Made by a program: the position numbers and the translations under genes. DNA of 64,000 bases from Petrosia ficiformis (taxonomy: Eukaryota > Porifera > Demospongiae > Haplosclerida > Petrosiidae), in NCBI GenBank assembly GCA_947044365.1, contig OX345641.1, positions 1,711,460 to 1,775,459 on the forward strand, read 5' to 3'. Shown piece after piece: positions 10,807-39,237 of the stretch (position 1 is its first letter; every line of letters begins with the position of its first letter). The notes beneath the pieces were generated by a model, which was not told the DNA's origin, did no database searches, and saw nothing but the letters and a program-made list of their open reading frames with translations.

Positions 10807-13800
10807 TTAATGTAAATAACTCTTAGGTTGTTCATAGCCAGTCATTCCTTTACCACCGATATTACAAGTCCCTATACCAACCTAATAAAAGAGAATGAGA
10901 GAGTAAGCATTAATATAATTAGAAGAGTTGGAAACTACAAGCACAGGTTATATGTACGTTGCTAATAATTGGTTTTCACACTCAAATGTGCAATTAACGA
11001 TCAAGGTTGTTTATCCACTATATACTTCTTGGGATAATTATAATAACTATCAAACATCCGCAGAACTTCTGCAAGCTACAACAGACTAATATTTGTTATT
11101 GTTCTAGCCGCTTTACTGATTATTTTATCTGTGAAGGTTTATGACTGAATCCATTTGGTTTCTAACATTGATGGTAGTAGACTAGTAGTGATGTAGTCAA
11201 ACTTCTCTCTCTCTCTATAATATAACTCTTTTTTTTTCCTCACATTCTTACCTGAAAATTGAAGGCTTGTGTACATACTTATTCTTCTTAATTCTGTACG
11301 CATTTCTCCATTTGCAAATTTGAGGGCGTGGTTTGAGTTGTTGCCATGGTTTCTTCCGTGTAGCGAGACCTTTGATCCGTGACATACGTTACACAGGGTC
11401 TACTGTTGAAATATAATCCCTAGCACGTGCAATAATTTGATTACCACACAGCATCTACCACTATGCTTGGCATTAGGAAACTGGGAAGTTATAAACAGAG
11501 CTATAACTTCCAACATCGGAAATATAACACATGCATGACAACATGATAATAGGCTATACATCCTAGTTATACTTGTAGTTACACAGCAAGGTTTCACAGA
11601 GGATTGTCTGTTAGGGAGGGAAATAATCTATCATGTGAATCACATTGCTCCATGGGGACTCTGGGATAGGAATGTTTTCTAACTTTATGACCTCTTACAT
11701 GTAGGTGGCTTCTGAGGACCTAGAAGGGTTGTAGCAGAGGAGTTGTTTCATTTCTAAAAAAATTTGGTCTGAAATCTAGGGGCCCCTTAACCCAATTGTA
11801 CATATACACGTATGAAACCATGGCTCTTGAGATACATGATACTTCTTATAAACTCACCCTTCCTTCAATTGAATCAGGTACTGCAAATATACTCTTCTTC
11901 TGTTTGCTATTGATTGGTCCACCTCGTTGACGAGCAGACTTCATACATACATGTACATACAGACATACACACACACAGACATATAAAAAAAAATTGCATG
12001 TGAATAGATGGAATATTGTACAAGCAAGATTGAACGATTCGTCACCTTAGTTGTGAAGTTCTTCCATCTTTGCTTTTCGGTTTCTCTGTGCTGTTCAACT
12101 TCTTGCGATCTTGCTAACTTCTTTTGTGCCTTTTTCTTTTTAATTTCTCTTAACTCTTCTTTATGTTGTCTAACAAGTATATGTATGTAGTATGTACATG
12201 TACATGTAGATCTATGAGTGTACTTTATATAATTGTACATATATGTATAAAGTACGTGTACATGTACATGTACAGTACATGTATGAAGTTGTATATACAT
12301 GTATACTACAATGTACATGTATATACATGTACATGTACTATACTTGTACAGTACATGTATGAAGTTTTATGTACATGTAATTATGTATGCTTATAGTTAT
12401 ACACATGTACATGTATATTAAATGTATATACTGTACATGTATATGTAGAGTACACATACATATGTATGACATTGTATGTACATGTAATTATGTATGCTTA
12501 TAGTTAAACACATGTACATGTATATTACAATGTATATACTGTACATGTATATGTAGAGTACACATACATATGTATGACATTGTAATTATGGATGCTTATA
12601 GTTATACACATGTACATGTATATTACAATGTATATACTGTACATGTATATGTAGAGTACACATACATATGTATGACATTGTAATTATGGATGCTTATAGT
12701 TATACACATGTACATGTATATTACAATGTATATACTGTACATGTATATGTAGAGTACACATACATATGTATGACATTGTAATTATGGATGCTTATAGTTA
12801 TACACTTGTACATGTATATTAAATGTATATACTGTACATGTACATTTATGCATGCTCATGTAGCAGTCTAACCTGGAGCTCTTAGCTTTGTGTTTTTCTA
12901 CAGTTAAAGTAGGAGGTTCCCAGTCTCTTGACATAAGCTCATCAACACGTACAATCTCTGTTGTCCCATATCCATCAAATGTTACTGTACACGTCTGTCC
13001 ATCATCTGATATCATATCTATCACTGCATTATAGTGTCTAATGGACAGAAGAATTTACTAATGGACAAAAGAATGTACTAATGGATATACTAGTAATGAT
13101 ATACTAATGGATATACTAATGGATATACTAATGATATACTAATGGATATACTAATGGATATACTAGTAATGATATACTAATGGATATACTAATGGATATA
13201 CTAGCAATGATATACTAATGGATATACTAATGGATGTACTAATGGATATACTAGTAATGATATACTAATGTATATACTAATGGATATACTAATGATATAC
13301 TAATGGATATACTAATGGATATACTAGTAATGATATACTAATGGATATACTAATGGATATACTAGCAATGATATACTAATGGATATACTAATGGATGTAC
13401 TAATGGATATACTAGTAATGATATACTAATGTATGTACTAATGGATATACTAGTAATGATATACTAATGAATGTACTAATGGATATACTAGTAATGATGT
13501 ACTAATGGATATACTAATGGATATACTAGCAATGATATACTAATGGATATACTAATGGATATACTAATGGATATACTAGCAATGATATACTAATGGATAT
13601 ACTAATGGATGTACTAATGGATATACTAGTAATGATATACTAATGTATGTACTAATGGATATACTAGTAATGATATACTAATGAATGTACTAATGGATAT
13701 ACTAGTAATGATGTACTAATGGATATACTAATGGATATACTAGCAATGATATACTAATGGATATACTAATGGATGTACTAATGGATATACTAGTAATGAT

Positions 13801-14824
13801 ATACTAATGTATGTACTAATGGATATACTAGTAATGATATACTAATGAATGTACTAATGGATATACTAGTAATGATATACTAATGGATATACTAATGGAT
13901 ATACTAATGATATACTAATGGATATACTAATGGATATACTAGTAATGATATACTAATGGATATACTAATGGATATACTAGCAATGATGTACTAATGGATA
14001 TACTAGTAATGATATACTAATGTATGTACTAATGGATATACTAGTAATGATATACTAATGAATGTACTAATGGATATACTAGTAATGATGTACTAATGGA
14101 TATACTAGTAATGATGTACTAATGGATGTACTAATGGATGTACTAACGGATATACTAGTAATGATGTACTAATGGATGTACATGTACCAATGGATGTACA
14201 ACATACTTTCCATTGTCACTCCAAATAGCTTTGCAAAGATCTCCAGTCTTCCAATCAAATGCTGAAGATTTTTTTCTTCTTTGCTATACATAAAAAAGAT
14301 TAGTATCACACAAAAGTTGGTTGCTATGGTAACATATACCTGAGGTGTCAGCTCCATTAAGTCTTTTGTTAGTTTGATGACATCCTACAAGAATAATGAT
14401 TATACATATAATTAAACTAATATAAGTGACGCAGGCTTCTAAAAGGGATTCCATACTCGTGTTTTTTTTATGGCATGCAGGGCTATCCCTATGAATATAT
14501 TTGGTGAGGGTTTATATAACCCTCATGTGTTGTATACACTGTGTCATAAAGGCATTATTACTGAATGTCATACCCGAACTTCATTATATATGATATAAAA
14601 TTGTACACGATTTGAAAAGTGAAGATTAACTAACATTAAGATCACTTTTAAGTTTGAGGAGTTCGGCATTTTCAGGATCATTAGTGAGGGCTGCTTCCAC
14701 CTATGAGCGTAATAAAAATACCATATTCATGAATGTAACCATAATGAAGTAGTACTTGATGTAGTTGTGCCTCATATTGGGCAAGATTTTCCTTCAATTG
14801 GCTCATATCACTTCCAGTAGCCAT
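10807..14824 (-). CDS. SMNDC1: Survival motor neuron domain-containing protein 1 / SPF30 (complete, 8 exons)
   Basis: A nuclear Tudor-domain splicing factor needed for assembly of the mature spliceosome; in the family the Tudor domain binds symmetrically dimethylated arginines. Exons on the minus strand: 14756-14824, 14635-14700, 14340-14384, 14207-14283, 12873-13037, 12046-12169, 11858-11938, 10807-10881; 702 coding bases, 233 residues (human about 238). All junctions are GT-AG and in frame. Visible in order: N-terminal helix (LKENLAQYEAQLHQ, LKLKSDLN, VIKLTKDL); Tudor domain at roughly residues 65-130 with W-K-TGDLCKAIWSDNG, then VTFDGYG; the basic KKKKAQKK helix; KKSIFAVPDS; and the family C terminus GIGTCNIGGKGMTGY. 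Intron 4 (about 1.2 kb) and intron 5 (about 0.7 kb) are made mostly of minisatellites. Confidence 0.97.
12180..12860. repeat. Palindromic GTACATGTAC-rich tandem repeats in SMNDC1 intron 5
   Basis: Units of about 90-100 bp repeat from about 12390 on, each with TGTACATGTATATGTAGAGT and ACACATACATATGTATGACA. Upstream the sequence is a looser run of TACATGTA palindromes. No exon is present between 12170 and 12872. Confidence 0.9.
13045..14195. repeat. ACTAATGGATAT minisatellite, about 1.15 kb, in SMNDC1 intron 4
   Basis: The 12-14-bp words ACTAATGGATAT and ACTAGTAATGATAT alternate in higher-order blocks. A few units carry GATGTACT or GTATGT variants that recur as phrases, showing block duplication. 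Confidence 0.95.
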
Positions 14825-30717
<15,893 letters not shown>

Positions 30718-31017
30718 TGCCTGTACTGATTGAACTCATTCCAGTACTTAAATATTATTATAATTAATACTAGGAACAGTTCTTTTCTTTTCAGGTGTGT
30801 GGTGTTATTAAAAACCCTGTGATCATCTTTATTTATTACCCATTAAACTGCACACTGTATCCTTATTGTTTCCAATCAATTGACAATCATTAGTTATCAT
30901 GATTTTTAAAAAAATTTCGATTCAAAATCACTAATTATGTAGTTGGGAGTAGCTAGTTATAATAATAACCCCACCCTGACATAAAATATTTTAAGTTATT
31001 AATGAACAACTTAGTCA

Positions 31018-34000
31018 ATGGCAGAAAAGTGTTGTTTGAAAGCATTTTATGAAAAAAGAAAAGAAGATGGTTATCGGTTCCTAACTGAACTACCATATGG
31101 GCTCGTTCCGAGATTAAGGAATGATGAAGATGATGATGATGGTTATACTCTACTACATTATGCTGCTAAATGGGGCTGGTTAGACATAGTGAAATTACTA
31201 GTTGAAAAATATCATTGTAGTATTGATACATATGGTGATAATGTGCATGGTATGCATAATCATCCATATGATTCGCTGAGTTTTGCAGTTGTGTTTGGAC
31301 AGATATTGCCGAGTACATGGCCCAAATCCTGTATGACAAGATTCGGACATTAAGTGAGTTTAATTAAGTTAATTTTGTATCCCGTAGTCAATCTCATTTG
31401 GATAGATCCATTCCACTGCTGTAGCTTCCCTTTGATTTGAAACAGTAGGATTCCTTATATGTTTGGTGGTGATGGACAGATGAGCATACGTATATGAAGT
31501 TGGACTAAATGCAGGAATGTATGATATGCATGCTATGGAGGTGTGGCTGGAGCATTTGGTTGGGGAATGGTACACAGCACTATTCCTACACTTATGAAAC
31601 ACAAGCAGTTTTGGGCTCTCAACATGGGCATAGCATAAAAGGATTACCTTAAGTCAACTTTTAATTGTGTGTACTAATTTTAGCAATTCTAGTGGCTATA
31701 GTAAAAATCACTAAAATTAGTACACGCTAAAAAATACATTTTATGAACAGTTATTAAGCATATTATACATGTATGTGGGTCAAAAATTCGCTGAAATTAA
31801 TGCAAGCAAAACCTGAATGTCTAAATTTAGTAGACACAATTAATAGTAGGCTTAAGGTAACTGTTCTAAGTTGACTGTACGTATATGTGCTTCACATACA
31901 GCTAATGTAGAAGCAGAGATTCATCAGCTACAGATGAAGGAAAAACAACATGACATAGAGAAGAAAGAGATGTTTTCTCAATTAAATGAACAGAAGATGA
32001 AATTGGAACAGCACAACACAGAAAGGAAAGAGTTAGAAATACAGTTAGAAGCACAGAAGAAGAGGTTGGTACAAGATGAGACAGAGAAGAAAGAGTTAGA
32101 ATTGCAGTTAGAAGAACAGAAGAAGAGGTTGGTACAAGATGAGACAGAGAAGAAAGAGTTAGAATTGCAGTTAGAAGAACAGAAGAAGAGGTTGGTACAA
32201 GATGAGACAGAGAAGAAAGAGTTAGAATTGCAGTTAGAAGAACAGAAGAAGAGGTTGATGCAAGATGAGACAGAGAAGAAAGAGTTAGAAAAACAGAAGA
32301 GTGAATTCGTTTATGAACAGGAGAAAATGAAAGAGAAAATACCAAATCAACAAGAAGGATATAAAACTGTCAAAAACCCACTTTCTAGTAAGTTGAAATA
32401 TGAACTGTCGATCACAGTGTTATGTTATATACACATACATGTGCAATGGATAGACATTTAGTGTGTACATGTATATCTACAAAGCATCATAATTATATAA
32501 AGAAGATTAATTCAGAGTGTTAGATAACAATTGGGCCATTGGCCTTTTTCTGAACAAAGCTGAAGTCAAATGTCCGATAAATTGTGCATTCAAAAGTTAA
32601 TAATAATACTTATTAAGTGCCTATCAATCCTGTATTATCAGTATTAGTAAGGAAGGCTATTCACATTCACCTTGACCTCAGTTTGGAAAGACAAACGATC
32701 TTTTTATGAGCATCATTTTCAAATAATAATTCTTCCTGTCCTTTTTTGTTTATGTTAAATTTCAGCTTCATTATCGAGTTATAGTATAATCGTGTATTAA
32801 CCTTATGACATTAAACTATACACTATTATAATAATTATATAAAGTCATCACATCCTAAATATGAGGTTGTTGTTAATACGAATGTTTCCACTTTGTAATG
32901 ATACAATACTCCGTTATAATTATTGTACAAGTATGGCCAAACAAAAATTACATTTGCTGGGCACTCTGACTATTCATCATGCAGCTGTTATTATTTTATT
33001 TTGGATTATAAATACTGACGAAATTTTGTTTTACTTTTTGATTCAGTCACTGGTCTTTGTGAAGCACTGGAAGCTACTGCTGATGTTCAAGAGCTATGGG
33101 AGGAACTTGGTTTGGTACTTGGTTTAGATCGTGCCGTACTGTCTGCAATATCTCGGGACCATCCCGCAATACTTCATCGTCATTATGAAATAATGAAGCA
33201 CTGGATTAAGAATGGTGAAGCATCTTGGGAGAAACTAGTGGATGCTCTGAGAAGTCCACTGCTAAACGAAATACAAGTTTCAAAGGACATTGTTGAGAAA
33301 TATCTAGGTATACTATAGTACATTGATTTGTATAGTCTAAGGTATATATACTTTTTAGAGGAAACAAGTGCAGCCTAATCCAAAACAATTTTTGTGTTAA
33401 ATGAGATATAGTCCATGGTGTGATTAGATCGAGTTTCTGCATGTTAATATTGTCATTAAAGGCATAGACGTGTGTATGTATGTACATTACATGTATACAT
33501 CTCTGTTTTGTGATAATTACAAAATCATGTGATATATTTACTATACAGACAAGGAGGGAAAATCTTCTATTCCTATACACAAAGTGTCCACTGAAGACAA
33601 ACAACTAACAGGTATAATCATAATAATTACGTATAATTATGTTGAACCTCATTTAAGTCCAAAGCCGAGAAGTGCCTATACCACACTTTCATGGGGCTAA
33701 ATACATTTAGGCTCTCTTTGCTTAGTGTGCATTTAGATTCCTTGCACTCTGTGTGGTTAGTTAAAGCACTCTTAATGGTTGCGTAACCATTAATTGTATT
33801 CAAGATCTATGTTTTAAGCCAATGAGGTTGACAAAAATTAATGTAAAAGTGTTGGAGTTTATGAAAAATATATATACTATAATGGCAATGTAGTTTTAAA
33901 TGTGATACAAATAAATTATAATTTCATCGATATACAGATACTGATCTATCTGTGTGTGTCATGGAAAGTACTAGGTCTTATGCTTGGTATCAGTGATGAT

Positions 34001-36363
34001 GTCCTAGAGCATATTCAGAGCAGTCACTCATCACCAGAGAAGTGCCAACAGAGTATGTTAGAGCACTGAATTAAGACTGGTCAGCCATATTGGTCAGTAC
34101 TTGTGGATACTCTGAAAAGTCCATTGCTAAGAGAGGATGAAGTAGCAGAAGAGATCAGTAAAACATACCTCAGTAAGATAATTATTATTATGAGTATAGA
34201 ATTCAGTAGTGGCTTCCACTCAGTTTAATACTGAAGTACAGCATGGGCCAGAAGATTAATTGTAATGGGAGTACTGGACTCGATCTCTATCCCAAGTTTA
34301 TACACATGTATATACACATGTATATACATCTTAGTGTTGTTTTAGGACTCCCAGGTAAACCAGCTGGAAGCTGACAAGACCTCCTGTCCAAATTATATAA
34401 ATAAATAAATAGTATTATAATTATGTCACTCTGAATTATTATTAGAAACCACTGTTGCGACTATAAACCAACCAGCAGCAACTGAAGAAATATCAAAAGG
34501 TAATTAAAGTAATCAATTATTTTATGGATCATGACTATATCAATCATGAGTATATTATAGTTAACAATTGATCATGTATTAAAATCAAAAACATTAGTCC
34601 AGCTACAGTTCACATTCACCTTGACCTCAGAAAAATGTTCATTTACTTTTAGTTTGGAATGACAAATATCTTTTTACTTTCATCATTTAACATAATTTTC
34701 CTTCCTAGTCTTGTATGTCAAATTTCAATCCATTACTTCATTATTCAGTTACAGTATAATCATGTATTAACCCTATGACATTAAACTATAAATTATATTA
34801 TATATAATGTCTAACTTTGAGGTGATCATGAATGTGAACAGATTCTTCTTTAGGTATTTTCTGTGTTGGCATAGAAGATGTCAAGAAAATGAAGCAGAAG
34901 ATCGGAAACCTCTACAAAGAGAACCAAGATGCTCAGGGTATTGCCTTTGTCATTGGAATCCATGGTCCAGCTGGGACTGATGTTGATATTGATAATGTGT
35001 CTTCCACTTTCCGGAACGACTTAAACTTTGCTGTTTGGCGTGAGAGAGATCATACCTGTGCCGATTTAGCTTGCTTGGCAAAAGCAGCAGCTTCTCATAT
35101 GTATCCCAATTATAAATATTTAGCATTCTACTTTGCTGGTCACGGGGGAATAGATGCGAATGAACGTTCCTTTGTAGTACCAATGAAGCTTAGGGGAGAA
35201 GAGTCTCAACAAATATTGTACATTGAAGAGAATATTTTATCTTGTTTTCAAAATGTACGCAAACGATGTCTCTTCTTTTTTGATTGTTGTTTGAGTGGTA
35301 AACTCACTGAAGACAGCAAATCCACTCAAGTGGGTAGCTTCCCTTCAAAAGGTGACCAGAACTCACTTTCAAAGAGAGTATTCAAACTTAGAGCACCTGT
35401 TAAATGTCTTGTTGTATATGCAACAGCTACTGGCCTCAAATCTCAAGGAGATAAAGTTTATGGAGGACTGTGGACTCGTAATCTTTGTGAGAAACTAAAG
35501 GAACCAGTCTCACTTAGTGATATTCTTGATCAAACACATGATATTGTTGTTGAGAAAGTTAAAGGTGAACAACCACTGCACTACGAATCATGTCTCGGTG
35601 CTGTATATTTAAAAGGTACTACGATTATAGCTTGAACTTTTACTAGTGTAATTAATGTTTGTTTTATAAAGGAATATCTGAGAAGAACTATCAAGAATAT
35701 CACCATGCAGTTAATTTCACAAGGTACAACACATGCACACATGGATGCATTTATGCATCTATACAATCATGCATTGTACTTTTGTCTGATGGTGGGTGTT
35801 GCAACATGTACAGAGATCATATGTTATTGACAAACATTGTACAAATTTCAGTGCCAACTTAGTATAATTATAATGTTGGATTTACTCCATCATCATACAT
35901 ACATAATGTAGAGTTTTTGTGTTAGTGAGGGGAAACTCTCGGTATCATCAAAATTTGTATGGAATTACACTGGATACATAATATTATATACCAATCAAAT
36001 TATGGGTTGGGATGTACTCGAGTTAGGGAGGCAAATCTCAGGGCATCCCCATCTCTGCATTAATCCTTACACATAATAGATTCATACTCTTAATTGTAAC
36101 TATAGATAATGCATATATTTACACATACAATAGATAAGGAGGAGGATCAGGTTGAAACAGTCAAAGATCAAGTAAAGAAAGAGTCACGTTCTCAAATAGA
36201 AGAGAGATTAGAACAGCTACTGTTAGAAATGAAATCAATGAAACAATATCAGCTGGAAATGAAAACAGTTATACTGACAAGTATTAAAGAAAGAACGATA
36301 ATAATTATTTTTTTATTAATCCTCGCTCTTGCTATAATCAGTCTGTCTGGAGCTGCCAAGTAA
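31018..36363 (+). CDS. Ankyrin / coiled-coil / Death / caspase-like protein with C-terminal membrane anchor
   Basis: Proposed exons: 31018-31249, 31902-32387, 33047-33307, 33549-33611, 34446-34499, 34854-35615, 36134-36363; 2088 bases, 695 residues. Every internal junction is phase 1 and GT-AG. Order of parts: ankyrin-like start (GYTLLHYAAKWGWLDIVKLL); a charged coiled coil with four near-identical 21-residue repeats (LQLEEQKKRLVQDETEKK); a Death-like domain (LWEELGLVLGLDRAVLSAI, HWIKNG, WEKLVDAL); a caspase-like domain with the catalytic His in YFAGHGG and Cys in FFDCCLSG, plus a p10-like part (YATATG, GGLWTRNL); a second coiled coil; and a terminal hydrophobic helix (about 17 residues from TIIIIFLLI) ending just before the stop, as in tail-anchored proteins. 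The DCC context of the Cys is closer to metacaspases than to the QAC of animal caspases. If exon 1 is read on to 31353, a one-base frameshift near 31300 breaks a second ankyrin repeat. A second, damaged Death exon lies at 33938-34172. Activity is inference. Confidence 0.72.
32040..32290 (+). repeat. 63-bp coding tandem repeat (coiled-coil units)
   Basis: About four copies of a 63-bp unit, nearly identical at DNA level, encode 21-residue heptad-type repeats in the Death/caspase-like gene. Near-identity, including synonymous positions, points to recent expansion or homogenisation. Confidence 0.9.
32659..32870 (+). repeat. Dispersed repeat, CATTCACCTTGACCTCAG family, copy 1
   Basis: Shares CATTCACCTTGACCTCAG, TTTGGAAAGACAAA, TCCTGTC and AACCTTATGACATTAAACTA in order with 34605-34840 and, more weakly, 53687-53825. 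Each copy lies in an intron on the coding strand. Confidence 0.75.
33938..34172 (+). pseudogene. Second Death-domain exon, disabled
   Basis: Flanked by an acceptor (ATACAG) and donor (GTAAGA), the exon aligns with the Death exon at 33047-33307: WKVLGLMLGI against WEELGLVLGL, and VLVDTLKSPLLRE against KLVDALRSPLLNE. The matching frame differs from the frame that splicing would impose. A TGA at 34067-34069 replaces the tryptophan of HWIK. Exon length is 235, not a multiple of three, whereas the intact copy is 261. Skipping it restores the frame between the 33549-33611 and 34446-34499 exons. Confidence 0.75.
34605..34840 (+). repeat. Dispersed repeat, CATTCACCTTGACCTCAG family, copy 2
   Basis: It matches copy 1 (32659-32870) through most of its length, with a short insertion after GACCTCAG. 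It ends just before the caspase-like exon. A third, diverged copy is at 53687-53825 in MRTO4 intron 5. Confidence 0.75.
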
Positions 36364-36592
36364 AAATTCAAATAGAGAAGATACACTACATCATACAACA
36401 TGACATAAAGATAATAATTAAGCTTAAACTTTAAGATACACTTATATTCATTCAGTGTAATTAACACTGTAATTTAATAAGTGAAGGTATATAGTTTCTT
36501 GATGTAAGAAACAATCGTTATATAAATAAAAAACCGCACCCAGCCTTAAGAATGAAATAATAAAAAAAACATTTTCAATAAAACCGAAAGGA

Positions 36593-36723
36593 GATGTAGG
36601 GATGTCAAAACCCAAAAAGCATGCGAACAAGGTTGGGAGGCTAACATAGGACCCAAAATTAAACAAACCACTTCCATATAACGTACTTATGTAGGGTTAT
36701 ATGGAAGTGGTTTGTTTTTTTGT
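36593..36723. mobile_element. Fold-back repeat, GATGTAGGGATGTCAAAACCC family, copy 1
   Basis: The left part matches 43961-44053 almost exactly. The right part forms a hairpin: AAACAAACCACTTCCATATA, a 13-base loop, then the exact inverse. In the other copy the loop is present in the opposite orientation. A weaker piece of the family is at 56977-56999. Confidence 0.7.
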
Positions 36724-37258
36724 TTTTTTTTCAGAATGGTGTGAATATTTTTTTGTAGATCGATTGCAGAAATACTGGTGTAAGATATATATCATGAAAT
36801 CATACAATCATATATTCATTAAAATTTGTTCATCAATGAAGGTCAGTTCACCTTAGGCTGCTATGGAACTAGAAACATCCTCAATCTTGATGTGTCTGAT
36901 AAATGAGATAGTACCTGCCAACAATACTTGAATATTATTAATATTCATGTATCATGAGTTGTATGTTTGATATCAGGTATGCAACAATGCAGTATGATTT
37001 TAGTATAGCATAATGGTAAGGATGAATCACTGCTGTGTTACTATGGCAATATCATCAATGGTTATTTTAACCATGTTTGGTTACATAAGTTTCAATATTA
37101 ATAATATGCTCTTAATTAAGATTACATATATATCTATATCTACATAATAAAAAATCCCAGAGTAATTTGGATATTATTTGTTATTAACAAGACAATTTTG
37201 TATATATAGTTGAAAGTAGTCAACATTTGTGTTTCACAGGTGTTATATGGAATGTGTA

Positions 37259-37616
37259 CACTGTAAAAATGAAACGGTTATTTTAACCCTTATTTAGTTA
37301 CATGAGTTTCAGTGCTGTATTGATAACAAAGTTATTAATTTTGTTGACAAATTCCACGACTTTGTACTTATAATAAAAAATAACAAACAAACAATAAATA
37401 GCAAATAGATTTTTAAAACATTTATGTATATATACATAATTATATATATCTATAATTATACTTCTACACACAAATTTAAAAAAAATTGTTTATTTGTTAT
37501 TTGTTATTACCAGTACAAAGTCATGGAGTTTCTCAACACAAAACTTTGTTATCAATACAGCATTGAAAGTCTTGTAACCAAATAAGGTTAAAATAATCAG
37601 TTCATTTTTACAGTGC
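37259..37616. mobile_element. MITE-like element with long inverted termini (CACTGTAAAAATGA)
   Basis: The first and last about 125 bp are inverted copies, starting CACTGTAAAAATGAA and including CTGTATTGATAACAAAGTT in the middle of the arm. Non-coding. A relative with similar ends is at 61088-61436; end fragments lie at 43850-43865 and 44885-44930. Confidence 0.8.
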
Positions 37617-38089
37617 AGTCTTTTGTAAATATCAATTATTTATGCATTCTTTTGCACTTACAGATGATGTCTATTCTCTATTTCACTCACACCAACCCTA
37701 ATAATGATAAACCTTAGGATAAATTTATATAATCCTTAATCCTGCTGGCAGTACTAGCTACTGAGTTACATCAAGAAACAGCCAACTAGTGTATACGTAT
37801 TTTACAATTTTTACAAAAGCAAACAGGATTTAATAATTATAACATACAAGAAAAAGTAGAGTACAATGCAGAATTGCAAAAAAATTGCCTGAATGTGCAT
37901 GTATTCAAGTATAAAACTAATGTCTTGCAATGTATGTACAGACAATCACTCAGTTCATATAGCTATAAGCTTATAATTAGTAGCTGTGCACAGACATATT
38001 ATATATTAGTGTTTTATACTTTGGTTCTGTGCTTGAACACTAGTATTGTAATGAATAATCATTTCGGATAAATTCTGCATTTTTGTAGT

Positions 38090-38560
<471 letters not shown>

Positions 38561-38599
38561 TTTAACACAATCTTATTTTGATTTAAACTTTTTTTTACC

Positions 38600-38615
38600 G
38601 GTTCTTTTCAGAACC
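38600..38615 (+). terminator. Histone 3' stem-loop
   Basis: GGTTCTTTTCAGAACC has a perfect six-base-pair stem and a TTTC loop and fits the animal consensus bound by SLBP. It lies 40 bp after the stop codon. A purine-bearing CAAAAGATT follows about 15 bp downstream, where the U7-binding element is expected. Confidence 0.9.
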
Positions 38616-38771
38616 TTCATCATTCAAAAGATTAGCCTATAAGCTCATTAACTTTTTATTTCAGGTGGAATTCACTCAATTCAGAAGAACTTGTTGTATA
38701 GGACAGAGCAAGTGTAATCATCTTCTCTAATAAGTATGATTTCCTTATATAATTATTATAAAACTATTTTT

Positions 38772-39178
38772 TATGGCCCGTAGGGCCATCCCTATGATTG
38801 CTTTCCCACGGGTTCGAACTATATATATATATATATATATATGTTTGTGTCACTTACGCGAGTATGCGTTGTATACGTAGTTAAGGAAGTTACATCATTC
38901 CCGGGGGGCTCGGTCAATTAATGGGCGTGGCGCGTAAAAGTACGCGCGCTCAAGATCTACAGATAAGCAGAAAGAAAGCAGTGTAGCTTACGTAGAAACT
39001 GGAACTAATAGCTAGCTATTCTACCTGAAATATATTTAAAGTTCTACAAGGTTCTTTAAAAGGTAAACAGAGTAGATAATCAAAATAATAACTATAATAG
39101 GCTGATGTATTTCAGGCATCATAAAGTTAGCCACGATTACTGAATGCTGGACCCCACAAAGCAATCATAGGGATACTT
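38772..39178 (-). mobile_element. Short non-autonomous hAT copy, inverted relative to 40082-41844
   Basis: Its left end (TATGGCCCGTAGGGCCATCC to CTTTCCCACGGGTTC, then GTTAAGGAAGTTACATCATT) is the inverse of the right end of the transposase-bearing copy. Its right end (AATGCTGGACCCCACAAAGC to GGGATACTT) is the inverse of that copy's left end. It is about 407 bp and has no transposase. Confidence 0.85.
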
Positions 39179-39237
39179 TTTTCTCTATATATCTTGTTCA
39201 AATTGATTTTGTTATTCATTCATTGTATACTGATGAG

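Larger units (their letters stand above)
36364..38089. other. Intergenic stretch with two inverted-repeat elements
   Basis: No exon recognised. It contains the 36593-36723 hairpin element and the 37259-37616 long-inverted-terminus element, and a related word (GGTTATTTTAACCATG with GTTACATAAGTTTCA) at about 37055-37100. Confidence 0.65.

Noticed and set aside
12163..12396. Cys/Tyr/Val-rich open frame
   Set aside because: Derived from TACATGTA palindromic repeats in SMNDC1 intron 5.
31902..32345. 147-codon frame antisense to the coiled-coil exon, Leu/Ser-rich
   Set aside because: Mirror of the 63-bp coding repeat; the sense strand has splice sites and domain context.
35659..35709. Possible extra exon (GISEKNYQEYHHAVNF) between the caspase-like and final exons
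   Set aside because: It has splice-like borders, but its end phase leads to a stop in the next exon; direct joining of 35615 to 36134 keeps the frame. It could be an alternative ending.
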